64,000 bases of DNA from an uncultured Clostridia bacterium (GTDB lineage: Bacteria; Bacillota; Clostridia; TANB77; CAG-508): positions 17,916-81,915 of the forward strand of contig CAKPCF010000005.1 in NCBI GenBank assembly GCA_934141445.1. Reading direction: 5' to 3'. Below the pieces are notes generated by a model. It did no database searches, was not told the DNA's origin, and saw only the letters and a list, made by a program, of their open reading frames with translations. Below are positions 1 through 8,967 of the stretch, one piece after another (position 1 is the first letter of the stretch; every line of letters begins with the position of its first letter). The position numbers and the translations under genes are program-made.

Positions 1-65
1 TATATTATAATTTTTAGCATCAAAAATATAAACATAAATATATAAACAAATGAAGGAGATATAAT

Positions 66-1709
66 ATGATAATAAAATGTGAAAATGAACTAATTGAATT
101 TGAATCACCTATTTCTATTAGAGATGGTTTGAAAAATCAAATGGAAAAGAGTGAAATAAAAGAAATTATTGCTGCTAGATTTAATAATGAAGTAGTTTCT
201 TTAGATAAAGAAATAGACAAAGATGGAAAAATTGAATTTATAAATATGCAAAATAGAGATGGTAGATATATTTACATAAGAGGAGCTTTATATATTGCTA
301 GTATGGCAATATCTGAATTGTATCCGGATGCATTATTAACAGTAAATTACCAATTATCTAATGCAATGTATTGCCAAATTGATAATATGGAAATTACAGA
401 AGAGATGATTGACAATATAAGAAATAAAATGCAAGAAATTATTAACAGCAATTTACCTATAAAGAAAGTTGTTATGACTAGGGAAGAAGCTGAAAAGTTT
501 TATGAAGAAAGACCTACTTTAAAAGGTAGATTACAAACAGATGTAAATAAGGAAAGAATTAGTTTATATTTTTGTGGAGAATATTATAACTATTTTTATG
601 GAATTATGCCAGTATCAACAGGAGCAATTAAATTAGTAGATATTCAAAAATTTAGAAAAGGTTATATTATAAAATATCCAAGTGTAGAAAATCCAAATGA
701 ATTACCTAGTGGTGCTCAAAAATCATTAAAACAAATTTCTGCAATGGATGAATATGAAGAAATTTATAATATAATGAAAATGAATACTGTTTATAGACTA
801 AATAAAAAATTAAGAGAAGGTAAAGAGAAAGAATTGATATTACTTTCTGAGGCTATTCATGAAAAGAAGATTGCAGAAATAGCACAAAAAATAAAAGATA
901 GAAAAGATGTTAGAATGGTTTTAATAGCTGGTCCATCATCTTCTGGAAAAACAACATTTGCAAATAAATTAGGTATGGCACTTAGAGTTCAAGGAATTAA
1001 GCCAGTAACACTTTCTACAGATAATTATTTTGTCGAAAGACAAGATAATCCAAAAGATAGTGACGGAAATTATGATTTTGAATGTATAGAAGCTATAGAT
1101 ACAAAATTATTTAATCAACAATTATTAGATTTACTTAATGGAAAAGAAGTCGATTTACCAACATTTGATTTCTTAGTAGGAAGTAAAAAATATCTTGGAA
1201 ATAAATTAAAACTTGAAAGTGATGAAATCCTTGTTATTGAAGGAATACATTGCTTAAATGATAAACTTACAAATTTAATACCAAAGGAAAATAAATTTAA
1301 GGTATATATTAGTGATTTAACAGTTTTAAATATTGATTATTATAATAGAATTTCTACAACAGATACAAGACTAATAAGAAGAATGGTTAGAGATTTCAAT
1401 TTTAGAGGATATTCAGCATTACATACATTAAAAATGTGGAAGTCTGTAAATCGTGGAGAGCAAAAAAATATATTTCCATATCAAGAAGAGGCTGATTGCA
1501 TGTTTAATTCATCAATTGTATATGAACTTGCAGCTCTAAAGAAATATGCAATGCCACTATTAGAGGAGATAACTAATGATAATCCGGAATATAGTGAAGC
1601 TAGAAGACTAATTTCAATGTTACAATATTTTGATGAAGTAGATTCAGAATGGATACCAAATAATTCACTTTTAAGAGAATTCATTGGTGGAAGTATATAT
1701 GATGTATAA
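66..1709 (+). CDS. Nucleoside (uridine-type) kinase with synthetase-like N-terminus
   Basis: The protein has 547 residues. The C-terminal half is a P-loop nucleoside kinase of the phosphoribulokinase/uridine kinase family: the Walker A motif GPSSSGKTT is at residues 289-297, followed by the family pattern 'STDNYF' and 'VIEGIH'. The first ~220 residues resemble the TGS and second N-terminal domain of threonyl-tRNA synthetase, an architecture known for long clostridial nucleoside kinases. It would phosphorylate uridine or a related nucleoside in pyrimidine salvage, but the substrate is inferred. The start has a GAAGGAG ribosome site. It is the first complete gene in the window and is closely followed by the RNHCP gene, so the two are probably cotranscribed. 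Confidence 0.85.
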   Translation: MIIKCENELIEFESPISIRDGLKNQMEKSEIKEIIAARFNNEVVSLDKEIDKDGKIEFINMQNRDGRYIYIRGALYIASMAISELYPDALLTVNYQLSNAMYCQIDNMEITEEMIDNIRNKMQEIINSNLPIKKVVMTREEAEKFYEERPTLKGRLQTDVNKERISLYFCGEYYNYFYGIMPVSTGAIKLVDIQKFRKGYIIKYPSVENPNELPSGAQKSLKQISAMDEYEEIYNIMKMNTVYRLNKKLREGKEKELILLSEAIHEKKIAEIAQKIKDRKDVRMVLIAGPSSSGKTTFANKLGMALRVQGIKPVTLSTDNYFVERQDNPKDSDGNYDFECIEAIDTKLFNQQLLDLLNGKEVDLPTFDFLVGSKKYLGNKLKLESDEILVIEGIHCLNDKLTNLIPKENKFKVYISDLTVLNIDYYNRISTTDTRLIRRMVRDFNFRGYSALHTLKMWKSVNRGEQKNIFPYQEEADCMFNSSIVYELAALKKYAMPLLEEITNDNPEYSEARRLISMLQYFDEVDSEWIPNNSLLREFIGGSIYDV

Positions 1710-1736
1710 AATAATTAAATTTTATTAGGAGAAAAT

Positions 1737-2048
1737 ATGGCAAATTTTACAGTAATAGATGAAGAATTTGAATGTGAACATTGTAAGAGACATGTTCCTA
1801 AATTAGGATATTCTTGTAGAAATCATTGCCCATATTGTTTATATTCTAAACATGTTGATATAAATCCAGGTGATAGAGCTGAAAATTGCCATGGAGAACT
1901 TGAACCAGTTGGTTTAGAAATAGATAGTAAAAAAGGATATGTGATTATTTTTAAATGTAAAAAATGTGGTGCAATTAGAAAAAACAAGGCAGCAGAAGAT
2001 GATAATATGGATTTAATTATAAAATTAAGTGCTAGACATGATTTTTAA
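1737..2048 (+). CDS. RNHCP domain protein
   Basis: This is a 103-residue soluble protein carrying the motif RNHCPYC (near residues 30-36), which defines the RNHCP family. Cysteines are arranged as CxxC pairs: CEHC early, CPYC centrally and CKKC late, so zinc binding is likely. The function of the family is unknown. A ribosome site (AGGAGA) precedes the ATG. It lies 27 bp behind the nucleoside kinase, suggesting a shared transcript. Confidence 0.8.
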   Translation: MANFTVIDEEFECEHCKRHVPKLGYSCRNHCPYCLYSKHVDINPGDRAENCHGELEPVGLEIDSKKGYVIIFKCKKCGAIRKNKAAEDDNMDLIIKLSARHDF

Positions 2049-2104
2049 GATTAACAGTTAATATTATTAAAATTTATAGAATATAAAAACAAAGGAATAA
2101 TAAA

Positions 2105-2584
2105 ATGGAAAAAGAAAAATTGATGAAAAATTTAAGAAAGATTTGTATAGTATTGATAATTTGCTGGATGATAGCTGTATTTATGTTTTCAAATCAAAGT
2201 GGAAGTGGCTCATCTGGACTTAGTATGAAAATATCAAAGATGTTATTTAATAATGATACTGTTGCAAGTAAAATGGAAGGTTTTATAAGAAAATCTGCAC
2301 ATATAACTGAATATGCAATTGGTTCAATGTTGTTTTTTGGATATTGCTTAACTTATCCTAAAATGCAACCTAAAAAAAGGTTTATTTTTTCAGAAATGTG
2401 TATAGTATTATATGCTATAACAGATGAGATTCATCAATTATTTATTCCAGGAAGAAATGGAAGTATAGTAGATGTTTTGATAGATTCCTTTGGAGGAATA
2501 ATCGGTTTAGGAGTAATATGGCTAGCAATGTTATTGATTGTTGGAATGGAATATAAAGAAAAGGAAGAGCTTAAACAAAAATAA
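2105..2584 (+). CDS. VanZ-like membrane protein
   Basis: This 159-residue protein has several membrane segments and the VanZ-family signatures: an N-terminal 'FMFSNQSGSGSS' stretch, 'KSAHITEYAIGSMLF' and 'TDEIHQLFIPGRNGSIVDVLIDSFGG'-type sequence in the second half. VanZ proteins are small integral membrane proteins; some give low-level teicoplanin resistance, but most chromosomal copies have no known role. No other van resistance genes are nearby, so resistance should not be inferred. AAAGGA precedes the ATG at a suitable distance. Confidence 0.85.
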   Translation: MEKEKLMKNLRKICIVLIICWMIAVFMFSNQSGSGSSGLSMKISKMLFNNDTVASKMEGFIRKSAHITEYAIGSMLFFGYCLTYPKMQPKKRFIFSEMCIVLYAITDEIHQLFIPGRNGSIVDVLIDSFGGIIGLGVIWLAMLLIVGMEYKEKEELKQK

Positions 2585-2628
2585 TAAAAATTACCAAATA
2601 GAAACTAATTTTATTTATGGAGAAGCAA

Positions 2629-3651
2629 ATGGAAAAAAATATAGAGAAAAAAGATACAAACAAAGAAAATATACAAAAAAATAATTCACAAGAAAATTTA
2701 CTTCAAACAGAAAAAATAAAAGAAGAAGTTCAAAAAAAATTTGATGAAACCAAAAAAGTTACTTTAGAAAAGACTGAAGAGATAAAAGAAAAATTAGAAA
2801 CAGAAGCAGATAAACAAAAACATTTCAGAATACTTGGATTTAAAGTATGGAGACTTATGGCATATTTTGTTATATATAGTTTTTTAGGATTTTGTTTAGA
2901 AACTGTATATGGAATACTTACAAAAGGTGTTTTAGAAAGTAGACAAAGTTTCTTATATGGACCTTTTTGTGGAATATATGGTCTTGGAGCAGTAGTAATG
3001 ATAGTGCTTCTTCAATATTTTAAGAAAAATAATTATACAATATTTTTTGGTGGATACATAATTGGTTCAGGAATAGAATATTTTGTTAGTTTAATAGGTG
3101 AAAAACTTTTACATGTTAAGTGGTGGGATTATTCTTCAGAACCATTTAATATAGGAGGCAGAGTTTGTTTATTTTATTCATTAGCTTGGGGAATTTTAGC
3201 AATTTATTTAATATCACATCTTAATCCATTGATAGATAAGTTAATAGATAAAATTAAAAGTAAATTGTCAAAATATATGCTTCCAGTATTATTTGATTTT
3301 GCAACTGCATTTTTATTAGTTGATTGTATAATATCTGCTATTGCTATGAATGTTTTTTATGCAAGATTAGTGTATCAATACAATCTAAATATACCAAATG
3401 CTGAAATATATGCTAAAGCTTATGAAGCTATTCAAGAAAATGAAGTTTGGTACAAATTTACAGAAAAATATTTTTCTGATGAAAAGATGTTAAAGACATA
3501 TCCTAATTTAAAAATGCAAGATGTTGATGGTAATATTATTTTTGTAAGAGATGTTTTGAAAGATATAAAACCATATTATTTGAAGTTATATACTCCTAAA
3601 AACAATATAAAATTAACTGGTGTAGAAACAGTAACTTATGAGGAAAAATAA
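2629..3651 (+). CDS. CmpB-like (putative ABC-transporter type IV) membrane protein
   Basis: This 340-residue protein has a charged, Lys/Glu-rich predicted coiled coil over residues ~1-70, then a membrane domain with the family signatures 'GFCLETVYG', 'YGPFCGIYGLG' and 'WWDYSSEPFNIGGRVCL'. This is the putative ABC-transporter type IV family, whose transport role is not established. A paralogue lies at 51566-52636 with the same core motifs. The ATG at 2629 is chosen because GGAG lies at 2619-2622; an in-frame ATG at 2617 has no ribosome site. A ~75-residue periplasmic-side tail follows the last hydrophobic stretch. Confidence 0.75.
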   Translation: MEKNIEKKDTNKENIQKNNSQENLLQTEKIKEEVQKKFDETKKVTLEKTEEIKEKLETEADKQKHFRILGFKVWRLMAYFVIYSFLGFCLETVYGILTKGVLESRQSFLYGPFCGIYGLGAVVMIVLLQYFKKNNYTIFFGGYIIGSGIEYFVSLIGEKLLHVKWWDYSSEPFNIGGRVCLFYSLAWGILAIYLISHLNPLIDKLIDKIKSKLSKYMLPVLFDFATAFLLVDCIISAIAMNVFYARLVYQYNLNIPNAEIYAKAYEAIQENEVWYKFTEKYFSDEKMLKTYPNLKMQDVDGNIIFVRDVLKDIKPYYLKLYTPKNNIKLTGVETVTYEEK

Positions 3652-3668
3652 TATAAATGAAAAATAAA

Positions 3669-3728
3669 TGTTACATTTTTGTTACATTTATAAAATTGCT
3701 TTAAAAATAATTTTGAGTGTTGTATAAT
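3669..3728 (+). promoter_or_regulatory. Promoter of the ART-HD/sigma operon with 11-bp direct repeats
   Basis: A perfect -10 box TATAAT is at 3723-3728, but nothing like TTGACA lies 16-18 bp upstream. Further upstream are two tandem 11-bp units, TGTTACATTTT (3669-3679) and TGTTACATTTA (3680-3690). Repeats with 11-bp spacing and a missing -35 box suggest activator dependence. The regulator is unknown. Confidence 0.5.
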
Positions 3729-3792
3729 GTAACTATGTTTGAAATGAGAATTAAAAGAACAACAGAAAAAGGGTAATAAAGGAGAAAAATCA

Positions 3793-5871
3793 GTGGCTAA
3801 AATATATAATTTAAGTAAAGTTAAAAGTTTAAGGCAAATGAATATTTTTTATAAAAGTATTTTAAGTGTTTTCGAATATAATGAACAATTTGCAATTCTT
3901 TTAGACGATAATCATATATGTTTTTTGCCAAATGAAGAAGAAACTCATAAATTTGTTAAAAATATAAATTTAAATATTGCTAATAGATGTATTGAAAATG
4001 ATAGTAAAATTGAGGATAATAAGCCACAAATAACATATTCAAATATAGATGAAAATACAGAAAAAGTAATAGTAAATGCACTTGGTTCTGAATATGAATG
4101 TTATGTTATTATACCAAAAGATGTTAAAATTGATGGAAATACTTTAATTCCAAATAAGAGGTTAATAAAACAGTTTTATGCTAAAGCGATAAAAAAAGGA
4201 AAAAAATATGAAGCTTTAGATTTTAATTTTGAAGTTTTAAATTCTGATTTAGTAAATGATGTTGCTACATTAGTTCTTGGTATTCAAAGGCCTACATCTG
4301 CTCAAATTGCTAGTTTAAATAACTATAAAAATAATTATTGTGATATTATTACAGAATTTTTGGATTTTAAAGAAGGTAAATGCAAAGGCAATAAGAAATA
4401 CAATATTGATAATAGTTTAGTAGATACTATTTTACAAATTGAGAAAGCTTTTGGAGAATTAAAACCTTTAAGAAAAGCGGTTGTATTGCATAAAAGTGGT
4501 GAAGGTGTTTTAAAAGATATAAAAGAAAATGATGAAATAAATTATACATCATTTGTATCTACATCTTTAGTTGAAAAAGAAGAAAATTATCAAAATTCTG
4601 TATTCTATCATTTAGTTGTTCCAAAGGGTATACCTTTTGCACTTATGAGTCAATTAGGTGAAACAACAGAAGATAATGAAATATTATTACCTCCATCTAA
4701 TTATGATGTAAAATCTATTGAAAATGATAATAAAAGAAGAACAAATTATAAATTAAAATTTATTGCACAAGAAGATATTAGAGAAATTTTATTAAAGGCA
4801 TTTAGAGAAAATTGTAGAGAATATGTAAAAAGTAATAGTAATGTTAAAAAGAGTAGAGACCAATTTGAAAAAAATAAATACAAATATAACAAATTTTATT
4901 CAACATATTCTAATCAATATGATTTATTTGATGAAGTAGATAATTTAAATTCTTTAAATAAATTGAATTATGTATTAGAAGAGATTGAAGATATCGACTA
5001 TGATAAAGACTTGTTTATGGCAGAAAGAGATTATGGGATTGCACATACAAAAAGGTCTATATTAGAAGCTGCAATATTTTCTAATATAGAAGGACTAACG
5101 AATCAAGATGCTAAAATTTTAATGGCAATTGCTAAATACCATGATATAGGTGTTGAAAATGATGAAAATAGTAAAGAACATGGTAGAAAAAGCGTAGAAA
5201 AGTTAAAACATGAATTAGATAATTTTTCCTCAGAAGATGCAGAAGTAATCAAATTTGTAATTGCAGAACATTCTTTGGAAAAAAGTGAAAATGATTTACA
5301 TATTTCAAATTTGCCAATTGCTAAGCAATCTAAATTTAAGAAGATGCTAGTATACTTTAAAGATATAGATGAGCTTGAAAAGGTTAGAAGATATGAATTT
5401 AATCCCAATAATTTAGAAACAGAAACAGCTAAAAAAATGGCAAATATTGCTTATATGAACTGGAATCTATTTGATACTTTATTTGCTTATTTATCTGCTG
5501 AAAAATTTGCTGAATCAAGATTAGAAGATATTTTAACACATGAAAAGATAGAAGAACAAGAAAAAGAAAAGAAAAAAGCTTTTGCTTTAATAAGAATTGA
5601 AGATAAGAGTACTTTATTATCAAAAGCAATAAAAATATTTGATAAATTACGTGGAAATGTAAAAGATGAACCTTCTGTTGAAGAAAATTCAGCAGCTGCT
5701 GCAAAAGCAAGACTTGCAAAAGTTATGGTTGGAAGACAAATTGCAAAAGAAGAACTTGAAAAAGAAAATTCAAGTTGCAATGAAAACAATCAGCTAAATG
5801 TTGGTAGTGTTTTGCAAACTGCAAGAGCAATAGAAAATCTTTCAAAAGAAAATCAAACAAACGGAATATAA
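3793..5871 (+). CDS. ADP-ribosyltransferase-like / HD-domain hydrolase fusion
   Basis: This 692-residue cytoplasmic protein begins with GTG behind AAAGGAGA. Residues ~155-330 match the R-S-E class ADP-ribosyltransferase fold: a helical segment ending near 'KPLRKAVVLHKSGEG' (224-238), the STS motif at 256-258, and the catalytic strand 'TEDNEILLPP' with E296. The usual Arg of the first motif appears as H233-K234, and the residue two before E296 is D294, so the active site is non-standard. Residues ~410-530 form an HD domain with all metal ligands visible: H418, H450-D451, H463, H493 and D524. No membrane segment or signal peptide is seen. It lies 2 bp before a sigma factor gene, so the two are translationally close. 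ART activity on proteins, RNA or DNA, and HD activity on nucleotides, are both possible; neither substrate can be read from sequence. The fold call is confident; catalytic competence is not. Confidence 0.65.
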   Translation: MAKIYNLSKVKSLRQMNIFYKSILSVFEYNEQFAILLDDNHICFLPNEEETHKFVKNINLNIANRCIENDSKIEDNKPQITYSNIDENTEKVIVNALGSEYECYVIIPKDVKIDGNTLIPNKRLIKQFYAKAIKKGKKYEALDFNFEVLNSDLVNDVATLVLGIQRPTSAQIASLNNYKNNYCDIITEFLDFKEGKCKGNKKYNIDNSLVDTILQIEKAFGELKPLRKAVVLHKSGEGVLKDIKENDEINYTSFVSTSLVEKEENYQNSVFYHLVVPKGIPFALMSQLGETTEDNEILLPPSNYDVKSIENDNKRRTNYKLKFIAQEDIREILLKAFRENCREYVKSNSNVKKSRDQFEKNKYKYNKFYSTYSNQYDLFDEVDNLNSLNKLNYVLEEIEDIDYDKDLFMAERDYGIAHTKRSILEAAIFSNIEGLTNQDAKILMAIAKYHDIGVENDENSKEHGRKSVEKLKHELDNFSSEDAEVIKFVIAEHSLEKSENDLHISNLPIAKQSKFKKMLVYFKDIDELEKVRRYEFNPNNLETETAKKMANIAYMNWNLFDTLFAYLSAEKFAESRLEDILTHEKIEEQEKEKKKAFALIRIEDKSTLLSKAIKIFDKLRGNVKDEPSVEENSAAAAKARLAKVMVGRQIAKEELEKENSSCNENNQLNVGSVLQTARAIENLSKENQTNGI

Positions 5872-5873
5872 GT

Positions 5874-6782
5874 ATGGAAAATAAAGAATATATACAGAAA
5901 TCTTTTATTAAATGGATAAAGGATAGAAATGATATAAACTATGAAAAATTTTATAATTCAGCAAAGCAACTTGTATATAAAGTTGCTTTTAGTTATTTGA
6001 AAAATCAAGAAGACTGTGATGATTTAGTTCAAGATGTTTTTATAAAAATTTATAATTTGAAAAACGATAAATTACCAAGTTATAATGAATTGTCTTGGCT
6101 GTATTCAATTACTAAAAATTCTTCAATAAATTTTATTAAATCTCGAAAACCAGAACTACCAACTGACGAAGTATTTGAAATTCAAGATACGAGAGATGAG
6201 TTAGAACAAATTATAGATAGAGATAAGTTTAATAATTTAATCTATAATCTTTCATATAAGGAAAAGGAAATTATTACTTTAAAAATATTGGGTGAATTTT
6301 CATTTAAAGAGATTGCAAGTTTATTAGATATGAAAATTGCAAATGTTAAGTGGTATTATTACAAGTCTATAAAAACACTAAGATTAGCACTTGGTAATAT
6401 GGCAATGTGTATAATTACATTTACATTATATTTAAAAACAAGAAAAACAGAAATAGACAAGAGTCAGAATGTAGAAGAAATTGAAGGAAACCAAAATTCA
6501 AATACTAATAATAGTAGTAATTCAAAAGAAAATAATAATTTTATAGATAGTAGCCTGGATATAGATGTAAGTTCAAATTCACAAATAAATCAAAAAACGG
6601 ACAATACAATTTCAAGTACAATGTCATCAACAGATGATGTTGAGTTTAATATAACTCCATCAATTTCGCGAGAAACATCTTGGTCTTTTCTTATTGCAAC
6701 AATTGTATTTTTAATAGGTACAATAACTTTTAGTACAATGTTTTTAAAATCACAAAAAATAAATAAGAAAAAAACTAACTAA
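5874..6782 (+). CDS. Sigma-70 family factor with C-terminal membrane segments
   Basis: This 302-residue protein has a compact ECF-like core: region 2 around residues 25-90 ('CDDLVQDVFIKIYNLK') and region 4 around 120-165 ('KEKEIITLKILGEFSFKEIA'). Unlike ordinary ECF factors it continues with a hydrophobic segment near 175-192, a ~75-residue Asn/Ser-rich linker, and a second membrane segment near 269-290. The sigma domain is therefore probably tethered to the membrane and may serve as its own anti-sigma module. The start lies 2 bp after the ART-HD stop. The next gene encodes a membrane-anchored protein, a plausible sensing partner. The sigma identity is clear; the tethering model is inference. 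Confidence 0.8.
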   Translation: MENKEYIQKSFIKWIKDRNDINYEKFYNSAKQLVYKVAFSYLKNQEDCDDLVQDVFIKIYNLKNDKLPSYNELSWLYSITKNSSINFIKSRKPELPTDEVFEIQDTRDELEQIIDRDKFNNLIYNLSYKEKEIITLKILGEFSFKEIASLLDMKIANVKWYYYKSIKTLRLALGNMAMCIITFTLYLKTRKTEIDKSQNVEEIEGNQNSNTNNSSNSKENNNFIDSSLDIDVSSNSQINQKTDNTISSTMSSTDDVEFNITPSISRETSWSFLIATIVFLIGTITFSTMFLKSQKINKKKTN

Positions 6783-6830
6783 TTTACTTACAGAAATTGT
6801 CTAATTATTAGAAAGGTATAAGGTGAATAT

Positions 6831-7913
6831 ATGAAAAGAAGAGATTTATTAGTAATAGCAATTATTGTAACTTTAATAATTGTAGTAGTTGCAAGTATTT
6901 TGGTAATAAAAAATACACAAACTAAAAATTTAGATAATACAGATAATAAATTAGCTGAATTTGAAAGAAATGTTAGTACAGTTAATAATGTAGCAAAAAA
7001 AGTATCAAATGAAGATACTGAAAATACAGTAATTAAAAACGAAACAAATCAAGAAAATAATGCTGAACAAGATGAATTTGCAAATGATGTTGTAATTGCT
7101 CATAAGAATGTGAAAAATTTAGACAAGCTAAATGAGTTTGTTGACTATTTTATGAAAACAAATACGGTAGATTTAAAAGAAGCTAAAAATATAAGAATAG
7201 TTACATATACAGATGAAGGTGATCCAATTATCACAACTGTAACTTTTGAACCTAATGGATATTATAAGTCAAAATTTATAATATCTGTTGATTATACTAG
7301 AGATAGATTTTCAAATGAAGCAGATAGAAAAGTTGTAACAGATGAATACTTGTCTCAGTATTATCAATTGTTTAGACAATATAAACAAAATAATGAAGAA
7401 GGTTATATTGAAATAGCATTAAAAGAAAATGGAATAAAGAAAATGGATAAAGAAGCTAGTATTTGTTCATATCCTTTAAACTGTAGTCCAGATAATGCAA
7501 ATTATGCAAGTAATGTTTATGTGAAATGTGAAATGAAGAATACAAATAACATTATAGATATAACTAAAAATCAAAATTATCCTGTTCATATAATGCAAGG
7601 TAATGCTACAGTAAAAATCAAAAATAAAGAATATACTTTAAAAGAAGCTTTAGAAGGTAAAAAGATAAGTTGTGATGATATACTTGAGCAAGCAGAAATG
7701 GATTACCAAAATGGCTTCTGTATAAAAACAGAAGAAACTTCTGAAAAAGAAAATATAAATGCAACTAAATACAAGTATGGTGATTACAATCTTATTAAAT
7801 ATAATACAAAATATGGAACAAAAGCAGTTGTATTTACTGGAAATAAATTTTTCCATTCATCTGAAGTATGGAGAGAACTTAATTCAAGAACAACAATTGA
7901 TGTAGCAATGTAA
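6831..7913 (+). CDS. Membrane-anchored protein of unknown function
   Basis: I do not recognise this 360-residue protein. It has one N-terminal membrane segment (residues ~5-27) after a short positive stretch, with no lipobox, so it is probably a type II-like anchored protein with an external domain. Residues ~30-80 are Asn/Glu-rich linker, followed by a ~260-residue folded region with a few cysteines. Its position 48 bp behind the membrane-tethered sigma factor suggests a role in the same signalling unit. An AAGGTGA ribosome site precedes the ATG. Confidence 0.6.
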   Translation: MKRRDLLVIAIIVTLIIVVVASILVIKNTQTKNLDNTDNKLAEFERNVSTVNNVAKKVSNEDTENTVIKNETNQENNAEQDEFANDVVIAHKNVKNLDKLNEFVDYFMKTNTVDLKEAKNIRIVTYTDEGDPIITTVTFEPNGYYKSKFIISVDYTRDRFSNEADRKVVTDEYLSQYYQLFRQYKQNNEEGYIEIALKENGIKKMDKEASICSYPLNCSPDNANYASNVYVKCEMKNTNNIIDITKNQNYPVHIMQGNATVKIKNKEYTLKEALEGKKISCDDILEQAEMDYQNGFCIKTEETSEKENINATKYKYGDYNLIKYNTKYGTKAVVFTGNKFFHSSEVWRELNSRTTIDVAM

Positions 7914-7981
7914 TTTGCAGGTGAATGCAACAATAGTTTATTCGAGAACCACTATTGATAGAGAACATTATGGTAGTTAAG

Positions 7982-8005
7982 AGGAAGTGCATAGCACTTT
8001 CTTTT
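7982..8005 (+). terminator. Rho-independent terminator of the ART-HD/sigma operon
   Basis: The 9-bp stem AGGAAGTGC / GCACTTTCT (one G-U pair) with a 3-base loop is followed by a T tract. Two smaller inverted repeats lie just upstream: TTGCA/TGCAA near 7914 and CAATAGT/ACTATTG at about 7929-7957. Confidence 0.7.
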
Positions 8006-8042
8006 GATATAAAAAAATAATTTTAAAAATTGGCTAAAACAT

Positions 8043-8071
8043 TTGAATTTTATAAAAAAATGTGATATTTA
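8043..8071 (+). promoter_or_regulatory. Probable sigma-A promoter
   Basis: A -35 TTGAAT (8043-8048) is separated by 17 bp from a weak -10 TATTTA (8066-8071). It lies 40 bp before the small gene at 8111. Confidence 0.4.
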
Positions 8072-8110
8072 TATATATGAAAATCTTAGATAAAATAAGG
8101 AGTGTACAAA

Positions 8111-8461
8111 ATGGAAAGAGAAATTAACGAAGAAAAAAGAGCAAAATTTATGGAATTTGCAGGAAAGAGAGTAAACAATGTTTTACATGATATTCAAATA
8201 TTAGAGCCAATGGCAAGAAGTAATGCTTATGATTTTACAAAACAAGATGTTGATGAAATGTTCCGTGCAATGGAAGATACCTTAGCTGAAGCAAAAGATG
8301 AATTTTACAAAAAATTCGAAGAAAAAGCTAGAGCATCTAAGAAAGTATTTACATTTGGAAATACTAAACCACAAGAAGCAGAAGTTGAAGTAGAAGTTAT
8401 TGAAGAACCAATCGAAGAAGTTTCAGAAGTAACAGAAGAACCAGAGAAAATTGAAGAATAG
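8111..8461 (+). CDS. Small acidic helical protein, unknown function
   Basis: This 116-residue protein is not recognised. Residues ~1-80 are helical and charged ('FRAMEDTLAEAKDEFYKKFEEKA'), and the C-terminal ~30 residues are almost all Glu, Val and Ile. No membrane segment is present. The ATG at 8111 is chosen because AAGGAG lies at 8097-8102; an upstream GTG at 8102 overlaps that ribosome site. It is followed after 23 bp by rlmH and is likely in the same transcript. Confidence 0.65.
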   Translation: MEREINEEKRAKFMEFAGKRVNNVLHDIQILEPMARSNAYDFTKQDVDEMFRAMEDTLAEAKDEFYKKFEEKARASKKVFTFGNTKPQEAEVEVEVIEEPIEEVSEVTEEPEKIEE

Positions 8462-8484
8462 TTCTAGTTGGTTGGAGAAAATAA

Positions 8485-8967
8485 ATGCTTAATATAAATA
8501 TTTTATGTGTAGGAAAAATAAAAGAAAAATACTTAAAAGAAGCTATAAACGAATATAGTAAAAGGTTATCTAAATACTGTAATTTAAATATTATTGAAGT
8601 AGCTGATGAAGTTGTTCCAAATAAACTTAGTGAGAATGTTATTGAAGAAATAAAAAATAAAGAAGCAAGCAAAATGCTTGAACAATTAAAAAAAGAAACA
8701 TATTTAATTTCTTTAGATTTAAAAGGAAAGCAATATACATCAGAAGAATTTTCACAAAAAATTCAAGATATTGCTGTTCAAGGTAATAGTTCAATTACGT
8801 TTGTAATTGGAGGAACTTTGGGAATTGGAAAAGAAGTATTAGATAAATCAAAAGAAAAAATATGTTTTTCAAAAATGACATTTCCTCATCAGTTAATTAG
8901 GGTATTTGTATTAGAACAAATATTTAGAGCATTTAAAATTTCATCTGGAGAAACATATCATAGATAA
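8485..8967 (+). CDS. rlmH: 23S rRNA (pseudouridine1915-N3)-methyltransferase
   Basis: This 160-residue SPOUT methyltransferase has full family length. The SAM-binding knot motif 'FVIGGTLG' and the C-terminal signature 'FPHQLIRVFVLEQIFRAF...GETYHR' are intact. RlmH methylates pseudouridine 1915 in helix 69 of 23S rRNA using S-adenosylmethionine. The gene is second in a small transcript and is followed by a strong terminator. Confidence 0.95.
   Translation: MLNINILCVGKIKEKYLKEAINEYSKRLSKYCNLNIIEVADEVVPNKLSENVIEEIKNKEASKMLEQLKKETYLISLDLKGKQYTSEEFSQKIQDIAVQGNSSITFVIGGTLGIGKEVLDKSKEKICFSKMTFPHQLIRVFVLEQIFRAFKISSGETYHR

Noticed and set aside
2105..2584. Glycopeptide resistance through VanZ
   Set aside because: No vanH/A/X or serine-type genes are nearby; VanZ-like proteins are common without resistance.
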